Below are positions 15,878 to 25,475 of a stretch of 34,386 nt of DNA, in pieces. The translations under genes were made by a program, and so were the position numbers. The notes below the pieces were generated by a model that did not search any database, was not told where the DNA came from, and saw only the letters and a program-made list of their open reading frames with translations. Position 1 is the stretch's first letter. Every line of letters starts with the position of its first letter. Source of the stretch: Chloroflexota bacterium (GTDB lineage: Bacteria; Chloroflexota; Anaerolineae; UBA1429); NCBI GenBank assembly GCA_012719135.1, contig JAAYAW010000101.1, forward strand, positions 1 to 34,386. Direction: 5' to 3'.

Positions 15878-17554
15878 CTATCTCTGGGCAAGAACCTCTG
15901 CGCGGAGCGCCTTCAGACTCTTCATCACATCGTTGGCCCCCCGCCCAAAGTAGTCGTGGAGGATGACATACTCGCGATACAGACGGTCATAGACCTCTTG
16001 AGTCTCCGCCTGCGGCTTGAACGTCTCCTCCTTGAGATGGGCCATACGGGCGGCCGCTGCTTCAATTGTGGCAAACCCGCCAGCGGCAGAGCCCGCCGCC
16101 ACTGCGCCGTGCATCGCGGAACCCAGAGCGCCCGCCTGTGTCGTCGCTACCACCTGGATTTCGCGGCCGGTGATGTCGGCATAGATCTGCATCAGGAGTC
16201 GGTTCCGTTCCGGCAAGCCTCCTGCGGCCACGAGATCCCGGACCGGCACCCCGTTCTCCTCAAAGGCCTCGATGATCACCCGCGTGCCAAAGGCGGTGGC
16301 TTCGATCAGGGCCCGGTAGATCTCCTCCGGCTTGGTCGCCAGGGTAGCGCCGAGCAGCAGGCCGGTGAGATCCACGTCCACGAGCACGGAGCGGTTTCCA
16401 TTCCACCAGTCCAGTGCCAGGAGCCCGGATTCGCCCGCTTCTAGTGCGGCGGCCTTCTCCTCCAGGAGTTGGTGCAGGCTGATCCCGCGCGCGTCAGCCT
16501 CCGCCTGGTATGAGGCCGGGACGCAGTTCTCCACGACCCACGCAAAGTGATCTCCCACCGCCGACTGACCTGCCTCAAAACCCGCCAGGTTCGGCAGGAT
16601 GCCGTCCTCCACAACGCCGCACATGCCCGGGACGATCGCCGGACTCTCACCCACCACCATGTGGCACGTAGAGGTGCCCATGATCATCACCATGCGCCCA
16701 GTGCCCGTCACGGTAGCGGCCGGGACGGCCACGTGGGCGTCTACATTGGCGACGGCGACCGCGGTCCCGGCGAGCAGACCTGTGGCGCGCGCCATCTCCT
16801 CCGTGAGCCCGCCCGCGCGCGCCCCGAGCGGGAGGATCTGCTCCTTCATCTTGTCCTGAACGATGTGGCGCATGCGCGGGTGCAACGCTGCGAAAAAGTC
16901 CGGGCTAGGGAAACCGTCCTCTTTGCTCCATATCGCCTTGTACCCCGCCGTGCAGCTGTTGCGCGTCTCTACGCCGGTGAGCTGCCATACGATCCAGTCA
17001 GCGGCCTCGATGAGACGGTCGGCAGCGTCATAAATCTCCGGCGCTTCGTTCAGAATCTGCAGGGCCTTGGGGAAGAACCACTCGGAGGATATCTTGCCTC
17101 CATAGCGCGAAAGCCATGTCTCGCCCCTCTCCATGGCGATTTCGTTCAGTTTGTTGGCCTCTGGCTGAGCCGCGTGGTGCTTCCACAGCTTGACCCAGGC
17201 GTGCGGGTTGTCATGGTACTCTGGCAGCGCGCTCAGCGGAACACCCGTCCGGGTGACAGGCAGCATGGTGCATGCGGTAAAGTCGATGCCGATGCCAATC
17301 ACGTCCTCCGGTTGAACGCTGCTCTCGGCCAGAACCATCGGCACGGTGACTCGGACCGCTTCCACATAGTCAAGTGCGTTCTGAAGGGCCCAATCCGGCT
17401 CCAGCCGAATGCTCGTGCCGGGAAGGTGTTCGTCAATCACACCATCGGCATACGCATGCACGGCCGAGGCCATCTCCGCGCCGTCAGAGAGCCTGACCAG
17501 AACCGCGCGCGCGGATTCGGTCCCAAAGTCGATCCCGATCGTAAACTTGGTCAC
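15878..17554 (-). CDS. araB: ribulokinase (FGGY family)
   Basis: The enzyme phosphorylates L-ribulose (and related ribuloses) to the 5-phosphate in arabinose use. The 558-residue length and motifs match AraB rather than xylulokinase. [13 protein letters not shown] at the start is the phosphate-1 loop, [12 protein letters not shown] contains the conserved Asp, and [11 protein letters not shown] and [12 protein letters not shown] are AraB signatures. The C-terminal AAGGLPERN is the adenosine-binding motif. The GTG start has a perfect AGGAGG (17561-17566) six bases upstream. The gene has its own strong promoter. No araA, araD, regulator or sugar transporter is within the window, so its pathway partners must lie elsewhere. 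Confidence 0.93.
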   Translation of the reverse strand: MTKFTIGIDFGTESARAVLVRLSDGAEMASAVHAYADGVIDEHLPGTSIRLEPDWALQNALDYVEAVRVTVPMVLAESSVQPEDVIGIGIDFTACTMLPVTRTGVPLSALPEYHDNPHAWVKLWKHHAAQPEANKLNEIAMERGETWLSRYGGKISSEWFFPKALQILNEAPEIYDAADRLIEAADWIVWQLTGVETRNSCTAGYKAIWSKEDGFPSPDFFAALHPRMRHIVQDKMKEQILPLGARAGGLTEEMARATGLLAGTAVAVANVDAHVAVPAATVTGTGRMVMIMGTSTCHMVVGESPAIVPGMCGVVEDGILPNLAGFEAGQSAVGDHFAWVVENCVPASYQAEADARGISLHQLLEEKAAALEAGESGLLALDWWNGNRSVLVDVDLTGLLLGATLATKPEEIYRALIEATAFGTRVIIEAFEENGVPVRDLVAAGGLPERNRLLMQIYADITGREIQVVATTQAGALGSAMHGAVAAGSAAGGFATIEAAAARMAHLKEETFKPQAETQEVYDRLYREYVILHDYFGRGANDVMKSLKALRAEVLAQR

Positions 17555-17610
17555 GTTCAGCCTCCTCTGTCCCGGTAGTGGAGCGCGATGGCTAGAGGCA
17601 TTCCGTCCGA

Positions 17611-17640
17611 ACTATAGCATCGCGGCGAAAAAGGCGTCAA
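17611..17640 (-). promoter_or_regulatory. promoter of the ribulokinase gene
   Basis: On the minus strand TTGACG (17635-17640) and TATAGT (17611-17616) are 18 bases apart, and TGC directly before the -10 gives an extended -10. Transcription would start near 17604, about 50 bases before the GTG. No clear operator repeat was seen. Confidence 0.7.
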
Positions 17641-17677
17641 GGATACGGCGCGGAGAGGCGTCGTTCACGCCAGCGTG

Positions 17678-20416
17678 TCAGCTTCTGGGTCTCAGCTGCG
17701 GGCTGCCGGCGGAGATCCTGTGGATCAGGCTTCGGCGCTTGAACCTTACCGTGACCCACGTCGCCTGGCCCGTTCCATCTGTCTCAATCACGATGCCCTG
17801 GCCATATACCGAGTGAAGCACCCAATCGCCGACCGAGTACCGGGGCGATTGCAGCACGGACTCTGGCTCGCTCTGTGCAGCCTGCACGTGCTCGCGCAGG
17901 CCGTGCTTGCGGGTGGCCTCGTCGATCTCCTCGATGGCCCTTCCGAGGCCCCGGTTGAGTGCCATGGTCGTCTGCCGCCTCTGGAGCCGTTCGCTCTCGG
18001 CAGCGCCCGAACAGCGCACCAGATGCTCCAGAATGCGCCGGGCGGCGTCCTTGTTGAGTTGCTCGTTGCCACGACGGCAGGTGCTCGATTGGATGCATGC
18101 CGGGCATCCCTCGCTGCACGAGCAACCGTTCAGGCTGGCGAGTGCTAACCGGAACAGTTGTTCAAGCTGTTCAAAGGCCGCCTCCGCCAGACCGATGCCT
18201 CCTTCGCAGGCGTCATAGAGGAACAGCGCTGCCCCGCCCGTGTCCGGGTGGCCGGCGGATGACTCGCCTCCGATGTCTCGCCGGTCACACATCACCAACA
18301 GGGGGATGAGCCCTTCAAAGAGGTGTTGTACGGCGTGCAGGCCCGATTCGAGAGCGCTGTGTTGTTCCTCACTGGAGAGCCCGGGCATGGCGGCCTCCAG
18401 GGATGGCCCAGGGGCTATCCACAGGCCGGTTGTGTGAAGGCGGATTCTGAGAGGAGAATCCAGGTTTACGCGACGCACCAGCCGGCCGCTCCTCATCTCC
18501 AGTTCCTGGTAGGCAGAGACGACCTCTGTCACCTCCACTTCGCCCAGATGGACCCGTACCCCCACGCTTCCCTCCCCCAATGACCGCTGCCGGATCTCTC
18601 GGGACACCGAGATGCTGGAGGCGCTCAGCGAGCGCGTATAGTGTGGCATCGGCTCCGGACGCACGGTCACCGTTCGCTCGCGGATGTTCAGCGCCACCAC
18701 GCGGAGGTCCTCATCGCCATGCTGGTAGATAGCCCCCGGATGGGCTTCGCGAAACACGTTCGGAGGCTGGATCGTGCCGATCACATGTCTCTCTTCATCG
18801 CGGATGGTGTACGTCTCCTGGCCCGTCGAGCGCAGCGATAGGAGCATGTGAATGCTCTTGCGTGTATCTTCGCCGGGATAGGTCAGCGACGGATGTCCAT
18901 CTCGATCCTGCTCCTCCAGCAGACCGGCCGCCAGCAGGGCGCTGAGATCTCGGCCGAGCCCTTCGTTTTGGTCGCTGGCCGCCTCGTTCGCAAAGGGAAC
19001 CTCTCGAGCGCTGCACAGGAGATGCCGCAGCCGCACATAGGGATTCTCCAGATCGACCACGGCCTGTTCATGGGGCTCGTCAAAGAACTGCTCTGGATTC
19101 AGCATATAGTACTGGTCGAGCGGGTTCTGAGAGGCCACCAGGAACACCAGGGCATCGCGGCCACGTCTTCCCGCACGCCCCGCCTGCTGCCAGGTGGACA
19201 TGATAGAGCCGGGATATCCGGCGATGATCGCACTGTCCAGGCCGCCGATGTCAATGCCGAGCTCTAGGGCGTTGGTCGTGATCACCCCGCGTAAGGCGCC
19301 CGCTTTCAGGCGGGCTTCGATCTCCTCGCGTTCGTCCGCCAGGTATCCTGCGCGGTAGGAGGCGATATCGGACCTTGTCTCATCCCCTTCATCAGCGGTT
19401 GCCGCGGCAAGATCCTGACTCTTGCGCAGCATCTGCTCGGTGATCCGGCGAGCCCGCGTAAAGACGATCGTGTTCAGGTTGGCCTGCAGGCAGAGACGGA
19501 AGAGATCCACCGACTCGTCCGCGTAGGAGCGGCGGACGTTTTGCTCCCCTTCTGCTGCGAGCGGTGGGTTCCACATCACGAACACCCTCCGCCCGCTGGC
19601 CGAGCCGTCCTCATCGACCAGTGTCGCAGGCCGCGAGGTGAGTCTCTGCACCAGTTGCTGCGGATTCGCAATGGTGGCGGAGCAACAGATGAACTGCGGC
19701 GAGGCGCCGTACGCCTGCGCCACTCTCAAGGTGCGCCTCATCAAGCCTGCGATGTGAGAGCCAAAGACACCCCGGTAGGAGTGAACCTCGTCCAGCACGA
19801 TGTATGCCAGGCTCTTCCATAGGGGCGCCCATAGATGATGCCACTGTAAGAGGCTGAGATGCAGCATCTCTGGGTTGGTGAGCAGGATGTTCGGCTGGCG
19901 TGCTCGAATCTCACGGCGCTTGTCTGTGGTTACCCCGCCGCTGTAGCGGTCCATCCCGACGGCCTGGTGGCCCAACTCTAGATTGATGCGCGCGAGAGCG
20001 TTGAACTGATCGTTCACCAGCGCGTTGATGGGATAGATGTAGAGGGCGTGGGCCGCGCGATCCGAGAGGATTCTCTCGAGGATGGGTAGGTTGTAGCAGA
20101 GCGTCTTGCCGCTGGAGGTGGAGGTGACAACTACCACGTCCTGACCTTTGCGAGCCAACTCCAGAGCGGCAACCTGGTGGCTGTACAGGCGGTCGATCCC
20201 CAGCGCCTCCAGCGCTTTGGTCAGCCTTGGCGGGAGCGGGCGGCGGGGCGACGCGTATACTGGAGGTCGGGCCGATACCGCACCGATATAGGCCACCTGG
20301 TGGCCAGTATCCACGGACATCCCGCCCAGGATCTCCGTCAGGGGGCTGCTCACAGCCGATGGAGACAGGGCCTCTACCGTCTCAAGCCGCCGTTGGCTGC
20401 CGGTATCGGATCTCAC
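17678..20416 (-). CDS. mrfA: MrfA/YprA-type DEAD/H helicase with DUF1998 and a C-terminal Tudor-like domain
   Basis: The 912-residue protein matches MrfA, the Bacillus DNA repair helicase for mitomycin-type lesions. YSHQ (78-81), Walker A TSTSSGKT (98-105), DEVH (209-212), SAT (246-248) and QQAGRAGRRG (410-419) form the helicase core. The DUF1998 region ends in the four-cysteine site C767, C771, C774 and C780 (CSEGCPAC...C). Beyond it are about 130 extra residues, ending at 860-895 in VGDWVLHSVYGQGIVIE followed by a VTVRF strand. This resembles the C-terminal Tudor-like domain of UvrD/PcrA. The start is taken as GTG 20416 because sequence upstream of the next Met (20320) still matches the family. 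It sits 14 bases after the epimerase stop. Confidence 0.88.
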   Translation of the reverse strand: MRSDTGSQRRLETVEALSPSAVSSPLTEILGGMSVDTGHQVAYIGAVSARPPVYASPRRPLPPRLTKALEALGIDRLYSHQVAALELARKGQDVVVVTSTSSGKTLCYNLPILERILSDRAAHALYIYPINALVNDQFNALARINLELGHQAVGMDRYSGGVTTDKRREIRARQPNILLTNPEMLHLSLLQWHHLWAPLWKSLAYIVLDEVHSYRGVFGSHIAGLMRRTLRVAQAYGASPQFICCSATIANPQQLVQRLTSRPATLVDEDGSASGRRVFVMWNPPLAAEGEQNVRRSYADESVDLFRLCLQANLNTIVFTRARRITEQMLRKSQDLAAATADEGDETRSDIASYRAGYLADEREEIEARLKAGALRGVITTNALELGIDIGGLDSAIIAGYPGSIMSTWQQAGRAGRRGRDALVFLVASQNPLDQYYMLNPEQFFDEPHEQAVVDLENPYVRLRHLLCSAREVPFANEAASDQNEGLGRDLSALLAAGLLEEQDRDGHPSLTYPGEDTRKSIHMLLSLRSTGQETYTIRDEERHVIGTIQPPNVFREAHPGAIYQHGDEDLRVVALNIRERTVTVRPEPMPHYTRSLSASSISVSREIRQRSLGEGSVGVRVHLGEVEVTEVVSAYQELEMRSGRLVRRVNLDSPLRIRLHTTGLWIAPGPSLEAAMPGLSSEEQHSALESGLHAVQHLFEGLIPLLVMCDRRDIGGESSAGHPDTGGAALFLYDACEGGIGLAEAAFEQLEQLFRLALASLNGCSCSEGCPACIQSSTCRRGNEQLNKDAARRILEHLVRCSGAAESERLQRRQTTMALNRGLGRAIEEIDEATRKHGLREHVQAAQSEPESVLQSPRYSVGDWVLHSVYGQGIVIETDGTGQATWVTVRFKRRSLIHRISAGSPQLRPRS

Positions 20417-20430
20417 CGAGATGCCCCGCC

Positions 20431-21348
20431 CTACGATCGAAAGTAGGCGACCGTTTGCTCAAGGCCTTCCGCGAGAGATACCGTGGGTCTCCACCCAAGG
20501 ATCGATTCCGCCTTCTCCCGCGTAATATAGCTGCGAAAGACCTCTCCCTGCTTGGCTGGACCATGTTCGCGCTTTAGGCCGTATCCCGTCGTCTCCTGAA
20601 GCAGGTCGAACACCTCGTTGATCGACGTGCCAATGGCCGATCCGAGGTTGATAATCTCTCCCCCGCCTCGCTCGAGCGCCAGAACGTTGGCCCGTGCGAT
20701 ATCGCCCACGTACACAAAGTCTCTCTGCTGCTCCCCGGATCCATGTACGACGGTGGGCTGTCCCTTGAGCATCAGGGCGGTCCATATCGCGATCACACCT
20801 GCTTCGCCATCGGGATCCTGGCGGGGACCGTAGACATTCGGGTAGCGCAGCACCGTATAGTCGATGCCAAAGTGCTTGCGGTAGATGTACAGGTAGTGCT
20901 CGACCTGGTGTTTGCTGGCGCCGTACGGGTCGAGCGGGTTGATGGGATGCTGTTCGTCCGCAGGAAGGTACTCTGGCTCACCGTAAACGGCACCGCCCGT
21001 GGAGGCGTAGATAACCTTACGGACGCCGTGACGGCGGGCCAGCTCGAGCAGATTGAGCGAGCCCAGTATGTTCACCTCCGCATAGAGCTGCGGGCGCACC
21101 ATGGACTCGCGCACGTTGGCTTTGGCGGCCTGGTGGGAGATGGCCTCAGGCTTTTCCTGGGCCAGCACGGCATCCAGCGCCTGCTCATCGCGAATATCGA
21201 CCTGATAGAGGCGCGCGCGCGTGTTCACATTGGCTCGCTTGCCGGTGGAGAGATCATCCACGACTACTACGTCATGGCCGTTCTCCAGCAGAGCATCCAC
21301 GATGTGTGACCCGATGAATCCCGCTCCCCCCGTAACAAGAACCTTCAT
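20431..21348 (-). CDS. UDP-glucose 4-epimerase-like SDR
   Basis: This 305-residue extended SDR has the NAD-binding GGAGFIGSH (7-15), an Asp pair in VVVDDLSTG, the catalytic STGGAVYG and YGASK motifs, RYPNVYGPRQDP and the final GWRP motif. The pattern is closest to the GalE-like group common in Chloroflexota, archaea and Thermus. This group may act on UDP-glucose, UDP-GlcNAc or related sugars, and the substrate cannot be fixed. The ATG has GGAGG ten bases upstream. It lies 37 bases after the UbiB-family gene and 14 before the MrfA-like gene, so the three are probably co-transcribed. It is only distantly similar to the other SDR of this window (2118-3101). Confidence 0.87.
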   Translation of the reverse strand: MKVLVTGGAGFIGSHIVDALLENGHDVVVVDDLSTGKRANVNTRARLYQVDIRDEQALDAVLAQEKPEAISHQAAKANVRESMVRPQLYAEVNILGSLNLLELARRHGVRKVIYASTGGAVYGEPEYLPADEQHPINPLDPYGASKHQVEHYLYIYRKHFGIDYTVLRYPNVYGPRQDPDGEAGVIAIWTALMLKGQPTVVHGSGEQQRDFVYVGDIARANVLALERGGGEIINLGSAIGTSINEVFDLLQETTGYGLKREHGPAKQGEVFRSYITREKAESILGWRPTVSLAEGLEQTVAYFRS

Positions 21349-21385
21349 CTATCTCGTTCCTCCGCGGAAAGTCTTGCGGGCCGAC

Positions 21386-23083
21386 CTACAGCCCCCTGGA
21401 CCGGATAATCGATAGCAGCCACCAGGCCCCCAGCACGCCGGCCATCAGAAAGCCGATCTGAGGCACAGGCACGACGATGTCTGAGAGGGGAACCCGGAAC
21501 GCGGCCGCCTCCTCACCCCCAAGCATGATCAGCGCCGATCCCATGATGATCGCTGCCACAACAACGCTGAACGACAGGCGGTTACCGACGGCCTCTGCGC
21601 GGCGCAGCATCTGATCCAGGCGGTGCAGATCTACGCCAATGGACAGATCGCCTCGCGTGATCTGGTCCGTGATCAGGTCTATCCTCTTCGGAAGGATCTG
21701 GAGCGTTTTCCGCAGGTCATCCAGCGTCTTGACCGCATCCAATGCCAGCCGCCGAGGGCTCACTCGCTCCCTGATCAGGCGGATTATAAAGGGTTCCAGA
21801 CGTTTGGCCAACACCACAGAGGGATCCAGGTGCCGGACGACGCCCTCCAGAACCAGCACCGTCCGCGCCAGCAGGGTCAGATCTGCCGGCAGCCGAACCT
21901 GATGCCGGAAGGCAACAGCCATCAACTCCCCCAGGAACTCGCCCACGTGGACGTGCTCCAGAGAGACATCATAGTACCTTTGTATGAGATACTGTAGCTC
22001 GCGGCGCAGTGCTGAGGCATCGGTGCCCGAGGACATGGCGCCCATGTTTGCAAGCGCGGAGACCATTTCCTCGGCATCCTGGCGAACAAGGGAAAAGAGG
22101 AGTTCGCCGATCCGGTCGCGGAGCACTCCAGAGAGACGCCCGACGTTACCCAGATCGACCAGCCCCAAGCGGTCACCGCAGACCATGATGTTTGCGGGAT
22201 GCGGATCGGCATGAAAGGTCCCGTGGACGAACACCTGGCTCAGATAGGCGTCTATTACCCGCTCAGCCACCTCATGCAGATCGTATCCGGCCGCGAGCAA
22301 CCCCTCGCGATCGCTTATCTTGATGCCTTGCAGGTCGCTCATGGTCAGGACGCGCTTGCTGGTGCGGTCCCAGTAGACCGTGGGCAGGAGTACGTCATCG
22401 GGGGGGAGGAGATCGCGCAGGCGATCGGCATTGCGGCCCTCTAGGCGGTAGTCCATCTCGGCATACAGGCTCGCGGAGAACTCGTCCACGATCTCTGCCA
22501 GGTTATACTTTTCCAGCGTACTCGAACGATGCTGGAGAAAGCGGGCCTGTGCCTGGAGGAGATGTAGATCCGCCTGCACCTCGCGATCGATTTCCGGGCG
22601 CTGCACCTTGACTACGACCGGCGTACCATCGGGGAGCGTCGCTCGATGTACCTGACCGATGGAGGCCGATGCGATGGGGTCCACGTCAAAGCGTGCATAC
22701 AAGGAGGAGAGCGACTGCCCCAGCTCGGCCTCGATAGTGGCTACGATCACCGGAGCAGGCACGGCAGGCGCCGCATCCTGAAGGCGGGAGAGCTCGAGGA
22801 CATAGTCGCCGGGGAGTATGTCCGGACGCGTGCTCAGTATCTGGCCGAGCTTGATGTAGGTGGGCCCCAGCTCTTCCAGCGTACGCCGCAACCGGCGTGC
22901 CGCCTGAGGCCCGGCTGCCTCATCGGACCGGCTGACTCGGCGGGCATGCCAGGGTGGCAGGTAGCGCGTCAGCCCGGTGATCTCCACCACAAACCCCAGC
23001 CCGTTGCGGACGAGCACCTGGGCAATATGGCGGGCTCGGGCGATCTCTGCGGCGGTCTGCCGCGGGCTGAGCCATGCGGGCAT
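21386..23083 (-). CDS. AarF/UbiB (ABC1/ADCK) family atypical kinase
   Basis: The 565-residue protein shows all hallmarks of the UbiB/COQ8 family. KLGQ is at 78-81 in the N-terminal extension, and the alanine-rich nucleotide loop is ASASIGQVHRA. The lysine strand is VVVKVQRP, the catalytic loop HGTFHADPHPANIM, and the metal-binding VDLGN replaces DFG. Two C-terminal membrane helices (around 505-525 and 540-560) anchor it. Family members use ATP hydrolysis to support quinone or isoprenoid-lipid synthesis; in organisms using menaquinone the exact role is unknown. The ATG has GAGGGAG seven bases upstream. It starts a probable operon with the GalE-like and MrfA-like genes, an odd functional mix. 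Confidence 0.92.
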   Translation of the reverse strand: MPAWLSPRQTAAEIARARHIAQVLVRNGLGFVVEITGLTRYLPPWHARRVSRSDEAAGPQAARRLRRTLEELGPTYIKLGQILSTRPDILPGDYVLELSRLQDAAPAVPAPVIVATIEAELGQSLSSLYARFDVDPIASASIGQVHRATLPDGTPVVVKVQRPEIDREVQADLHLLQAQARFLQHRSSTLEKYNLAEIVDEFSASLYAEMDYRLEGRNADRLRDLLPPDDVLLPTVYWDRTSKRVLTMSDLQGIKISDREGLLAAGYDLHEVAERVIDAYLSQVFVHGTFHADPHPANIMVCGDRLGLVDLGNVGRLSGVLRDRIGELLFSLVRQDAEEMVSALANMGAMSSGTDASALRRELQYLIQRYYDVSLEHVHVGEFLGELMAVAFRHQVRLPADLTLLARTVLVLEGVVRHLDPSVVLAKRLEPFIIRLIRERVSPRRLALDAVKTLDDLRKTLQILPKRIDLITDQITRGDLSIGVDLHRLDQMLRRAEAVGNRLSFSVVVAAIIMGSALIMLGGEEAAAFRVPLSDIVVPVPQIGFLMAGVLGAWWLLSIIRSRGL

Positions 23084-23110
23084 ATGGGAGCTCCCTCTTG
23101 CTGTGCTGCC

Positions 23111-23119
23111 AGTATATCA
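23111..23119 (-). promoter_or_regulatory. extended -10 promoter of the UbiB-family gene
   Basis: On the minus strand TGATATACT (23119 to 23111) is an extended -10 box. No good -35 box is seen at the right distance. Transcription would start near 23104, about 20 bases before the ATG. Confidence 0.45.
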
Positions 23120-23195
23120 CACCGATCCATGCCATTGTACGTCCGGAGCACGCAGGGTCCCTTTCGCCCTCGGGAGGGGCCGTGGGAGAGCCCTC

Positions 23196-23224
23196 TTGCG
23201 GAGAGGGCCTCGCTCTGCTATTAT
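23196..23224 (+). promoter_or_regulatory. promoter of the M23 peptidase gene
   Basis: TTGCGG (23196-23201) and TATTAT (23219-23224) are 17 bases apart, with TGC before the -10 making it extended. Transcription would start near 23231. The promoter lies inside the long in-frame open stretch upstream of the gene, which argues for the downstream TTG start at 23255. Confidence 0.6.
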
Positions 23225-23254
23225 TGGCAAGTACAGTCTTCTGCTGGAGGCCAG

Positions 23255-24859
23255 TTGAAGGTAATCCTCTGCGCTCTGGCCCTGATCCTGGTACTGGGCG
23301 CTGCGCCGGCGTCTCTTGCCGATGGTACGGATTACAGCGTGCCGGCGCGCTTTGTCCTGCCGTGGAAGTGTGGCGAGAGCTACCGGCTGACCTGGGATCC
23401 CCAGGGACACTGGGCCTCGGGCAAGGCCACAGGAATCGCCTGGGATTTCAGCATGCCCGAGGGAACTCCCCTCCTGGCTCCCTTCTCTGGGAGGGCCGTG
23501 TTCCTGAGCGATACGCGCCCCCTGGAGACCAACTACGGCCACTATGTGGAGATCGTCGACGAGACGGGTCAATGGTTGGTCCGGCTGGCGCACCTGCAGG
23601 AACCGGGCTCCGGCGAGCGCTATGTTCGCACAGGCGATAGCATCGGCGCTTCAGGGGCTTCCGGATTCGTCAGTGCGCATTTGCATCTCGAGTTGCTGGC
23701 GCGCAGCGGCTCAGCTTGGGCCAGGCCGGATCTCGGCGCGCTCGAGCAGGTGTTCGGCATACCCATGCAGGAGATGGTAGAGGGCGCGCTCGTGGGCCCT
23801 GATCGCTGCCTCACGCCGTTGGCCCTGGCCGGCCCGGTTGAGGCTCGTCAATCCCCCTCTCCTTCCGGAGCCGATGTGTGGCTGGACGTACCTCTGTATA
23901 ACCAGACTGCCGAGACTGTGAACCTGAGTCTTGTCCAGCTGTCGCTTTACTCGCTGGAGGGCGACGTTGCGCTGGCGGAAGCGAGCGGAGAGTGGATTGT
24001 GCCGGCGGGATCGGGTTCCGTCATCAGCCTCTCGATCGTGCCTCCGGCTTCTGGCAGCTGGTATGTCGGCCGCGTAACCTGGCAGTCCGATGCTGGCTAC
24101 GGCGGCGCCCCTGCCCGGGGATCCTTTGAGGTCACCTCTCCCGCCGTCGCGTTGATCGCTCTGGCCGGATCTGGGGCCGTTCTTCAGGTGGGCGACCGGC
24201 CGGCGTTTACGGCGTGGGTGGAGAATCGTTCCGACGCGCCGCTGGATGTCGACGAGTTCGTGCTTGAAGGGCTGAGGCCGGACGGGACGCTATGGCAGGC
24301 CCGTTCCAATCACCCCATCGCGGTGCGGGCCGGGGAGATGCTCCCTGTTGACATGCATTCCGATGACGCCGTCAGGCAGGCAGGCTATTGGCAATTGTTG
24401 AGCCTGCACTACCGGCGCGATGGGCACCTGCAGCGGTTTGCCCGCCTGGATGGAGAGATAGCGGTCTACGGTCCGCAGCTTGTGGCATCCTCGTTCACGC
24501 TCTACCGCTCTCCGGAAAGCGCCCATGTGTTGATGCGTATCGAGAATATCGGGACCGACATAGCGGATCCGGACGCTCTTGAGGTCTGGGGGTGGAAGCC
24601 GAACGGGGAGAGTGTCATCGCACGGATTCTCCGTGTTGCCCCGATAGAGGCTGGCCAGGGCGCCCTGGTCCGCCTGGCCGTCCCGTTGGAAGCCGTCGAG
24701 GGCACCTGGCGCTTTGTGGAGGCCGGTTATTGGCTTCGGGGCGAGTACGTATCCATCCCTCTGCCCGGGCAGCCGGCTCTGGCTACCTCCGCCACGGGGC
24801 CTGATGATGCGGAACCGGCGCCGGTTCAGGCACAGCCGGTCCTCAGCCCGCTCCGCTAG
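23255..24859 (+). CDS. secreted M23-family metallopeptidase with C-terminal beta-rich domains
   Basis: Read from TTG 23255, the 534-residue product begins with a clean signal peptide (KVILCALALILVLGAAPASLA) cleaved after ASLA. GGAGG is four bases upstream and the promoter lies just before it. The M23 (LytM-like) domain spans about 40-150. H52 and D64 (GHW...WDF), H113 (LAHL) and the HLHLE motif (H142, H144) are the probable zinc and catalytic residues. The spacing from H52 to D64 is wider than the classical HxGxD. The remaining 340 residues are beta-rich with repeated features such as WVENRSDAP and MRIENIG, suggesting CARDB-like or Ig-like domains. A peptidoglycan endopeptidase or a protease outside the cell is likely. 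Its stop overlaps that of the convergent gene. Confidence 0.75.
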   Translation: MKVILCALALILVLGAAPASLADGTDYSVPARFVLPWKCGESYRLTWDPQGHWASGKATGIAWDFSMPEGTPLLAPFSGRAVFLSDTRPLETNYGHYVEIVDETGQWLVRLAHLQEPGSGERYVRTGDSIGASGASGFVSAHLHLELLARSGSAWARPDLGALEQVFGIPMQEMVEGALVGPDRCLTPLALAGPVEARQSPSPSGADVWLDVPLYNQTAETVNLSLVQLSLYSLEGDVALAEASGEWIVPAGSGSVISLSIVPPASGSWYVGRVTWQSDAGYGGAPARGSFEVTSPAVALIALAGSGAVLQVGDRPAFTAWVENRSDAPLDVDEFVLEGLRPDGTLWQARSNHPIAVRAGEMLPVDMHSDDAVRQAGYWQLLSLHYRRDGHLQRFARLDGEIAVYGPQLVASSFTLYRSPESAHVLMRIENIGTDIADPDALEVWGWKPNGESVIARILRVAPIEAGQGALVRLAVPLEAVEGTWRFVEAGYWLRGEYVSIPLPGQPALATSATGPDDAEPAPVQAQPVLSPLR

Positions 24860-25467
24860 AGGGTCTCGGGCTTGCCCGCGCGTTCGCGGATCAGTGCGAG
24901 GAGCCAGTCGAGGTCGCTGATCGTTCCCGGCTCGAGACGAAAGAGTTGCCGCTCTCCCTCCCGGTCCAAGGCCACCAGGTCATAGGCGTACGGCGGCATG
25001 TTCCTCAGGAGGCGGCCCCGCGTGAGCCATCGACTCAGCCTGGCGCCCTGCCCCAGCCGCGTATCTCGAAAAGGCAGGATTTGCTTCTGATAGGCCGTTA
25101 CGTCGGCCCAGAGTATCCGCTCAGGTCCCCAGTGCGACAGCCGCTCGATGTACGCGTCTGTGACACGGATCTGTTCCCCGCGCAGCATGTACCAGAAATG
25201 GATGCCCATGGCGGTCGGCAGGAAAAAGATGATCCCATAGAGCCAGAACCAGCGTGATCCAAACAAGAGGTCAAAGCGAAAGCGAAGACCGGTGCGCAGG
25301 CTGGCGATCAGGGTGGCCACAGTAAACAAGACCACCGATAGCAGGATCAACACGCGGAGATAGTGTCCGCCTTGCCCTTCGAAGGTCTCCAGTTCCGGCA
25401 CGGGCCCACCGCACGAAGGGCAGTCCGTGCCGCCCGGCGCCGAGATGTAGCAGGTTGGGCAGAGCAT
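24856..25467 (-). CDS. zinc-ribbon membrane protein with PH-like domain
   Basis: The 203-residue protein starts with a CxxC zinc ribbon (C3, C6, C16, C19). Two membrane helices follow, at about 37-57 and 72-92. The last 105 residues resemble a bacterial PH-like domain (RGEQIRVTDAYIERLS, WADVTAYQ, and a C-terminal helix with DLDWLLALI). Such domains usually assemble membrane-associated complexes. ATG 25467 is chosen because AGGAG lies five bases upstream; this site overlaps the stop of the preceding gene, so the two are coupled. The stop shares the CTAG tetranucleotide with the convergent M23 gene. No function is known. The combination of ribbon and membrane helices recalls the unrelated gene at 4701. 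Confidence 0.65.
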   Translation of the reverse strand: MLCPTCYISAPGGTDCPSCGGPVPELETFEGQGGHYLRVLILLSVVLFTVATLIASLRTGLRFRFDLLFGSRWFWLYGIIFFLPTAMGIHFWYMLRGEQIRVTDAYIERLSHWGPERILWADVTAYQKQILPFRDTRLGQGARLSRWLTRGRLLRNMPPYAYDLVALDREGERQLFRLEPGTISDLDWLLALIRERAGKPETL

Positions 25468-25475
25468 CACAACTC

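Noticed and set aside
16547-17578. Plus-strand open frame of 343 codons opposite ribulokinase
   Set aside because: Ribulokinase on the minus strand has all family motifs, an AGGAGG site and a promoter; the plus frame has none.
22646-23254. Extension of the M23 peptidase by about 200 residues upstream
   Set aside because: The in-frame stretch is antisense to the UbiB-family gene and contains the promoter at 23196-23224. A TTG with GGAGG and a perfect signal peptide begins at 23255.
23255-23720. M23 domain judged inactive because HxGxD is missing
   Set aside because: H52 and D64 have a wider spacing like that of beta-lytic-type M23 enzymes, and HLHLE plus H113 are present, so activity is still likely.
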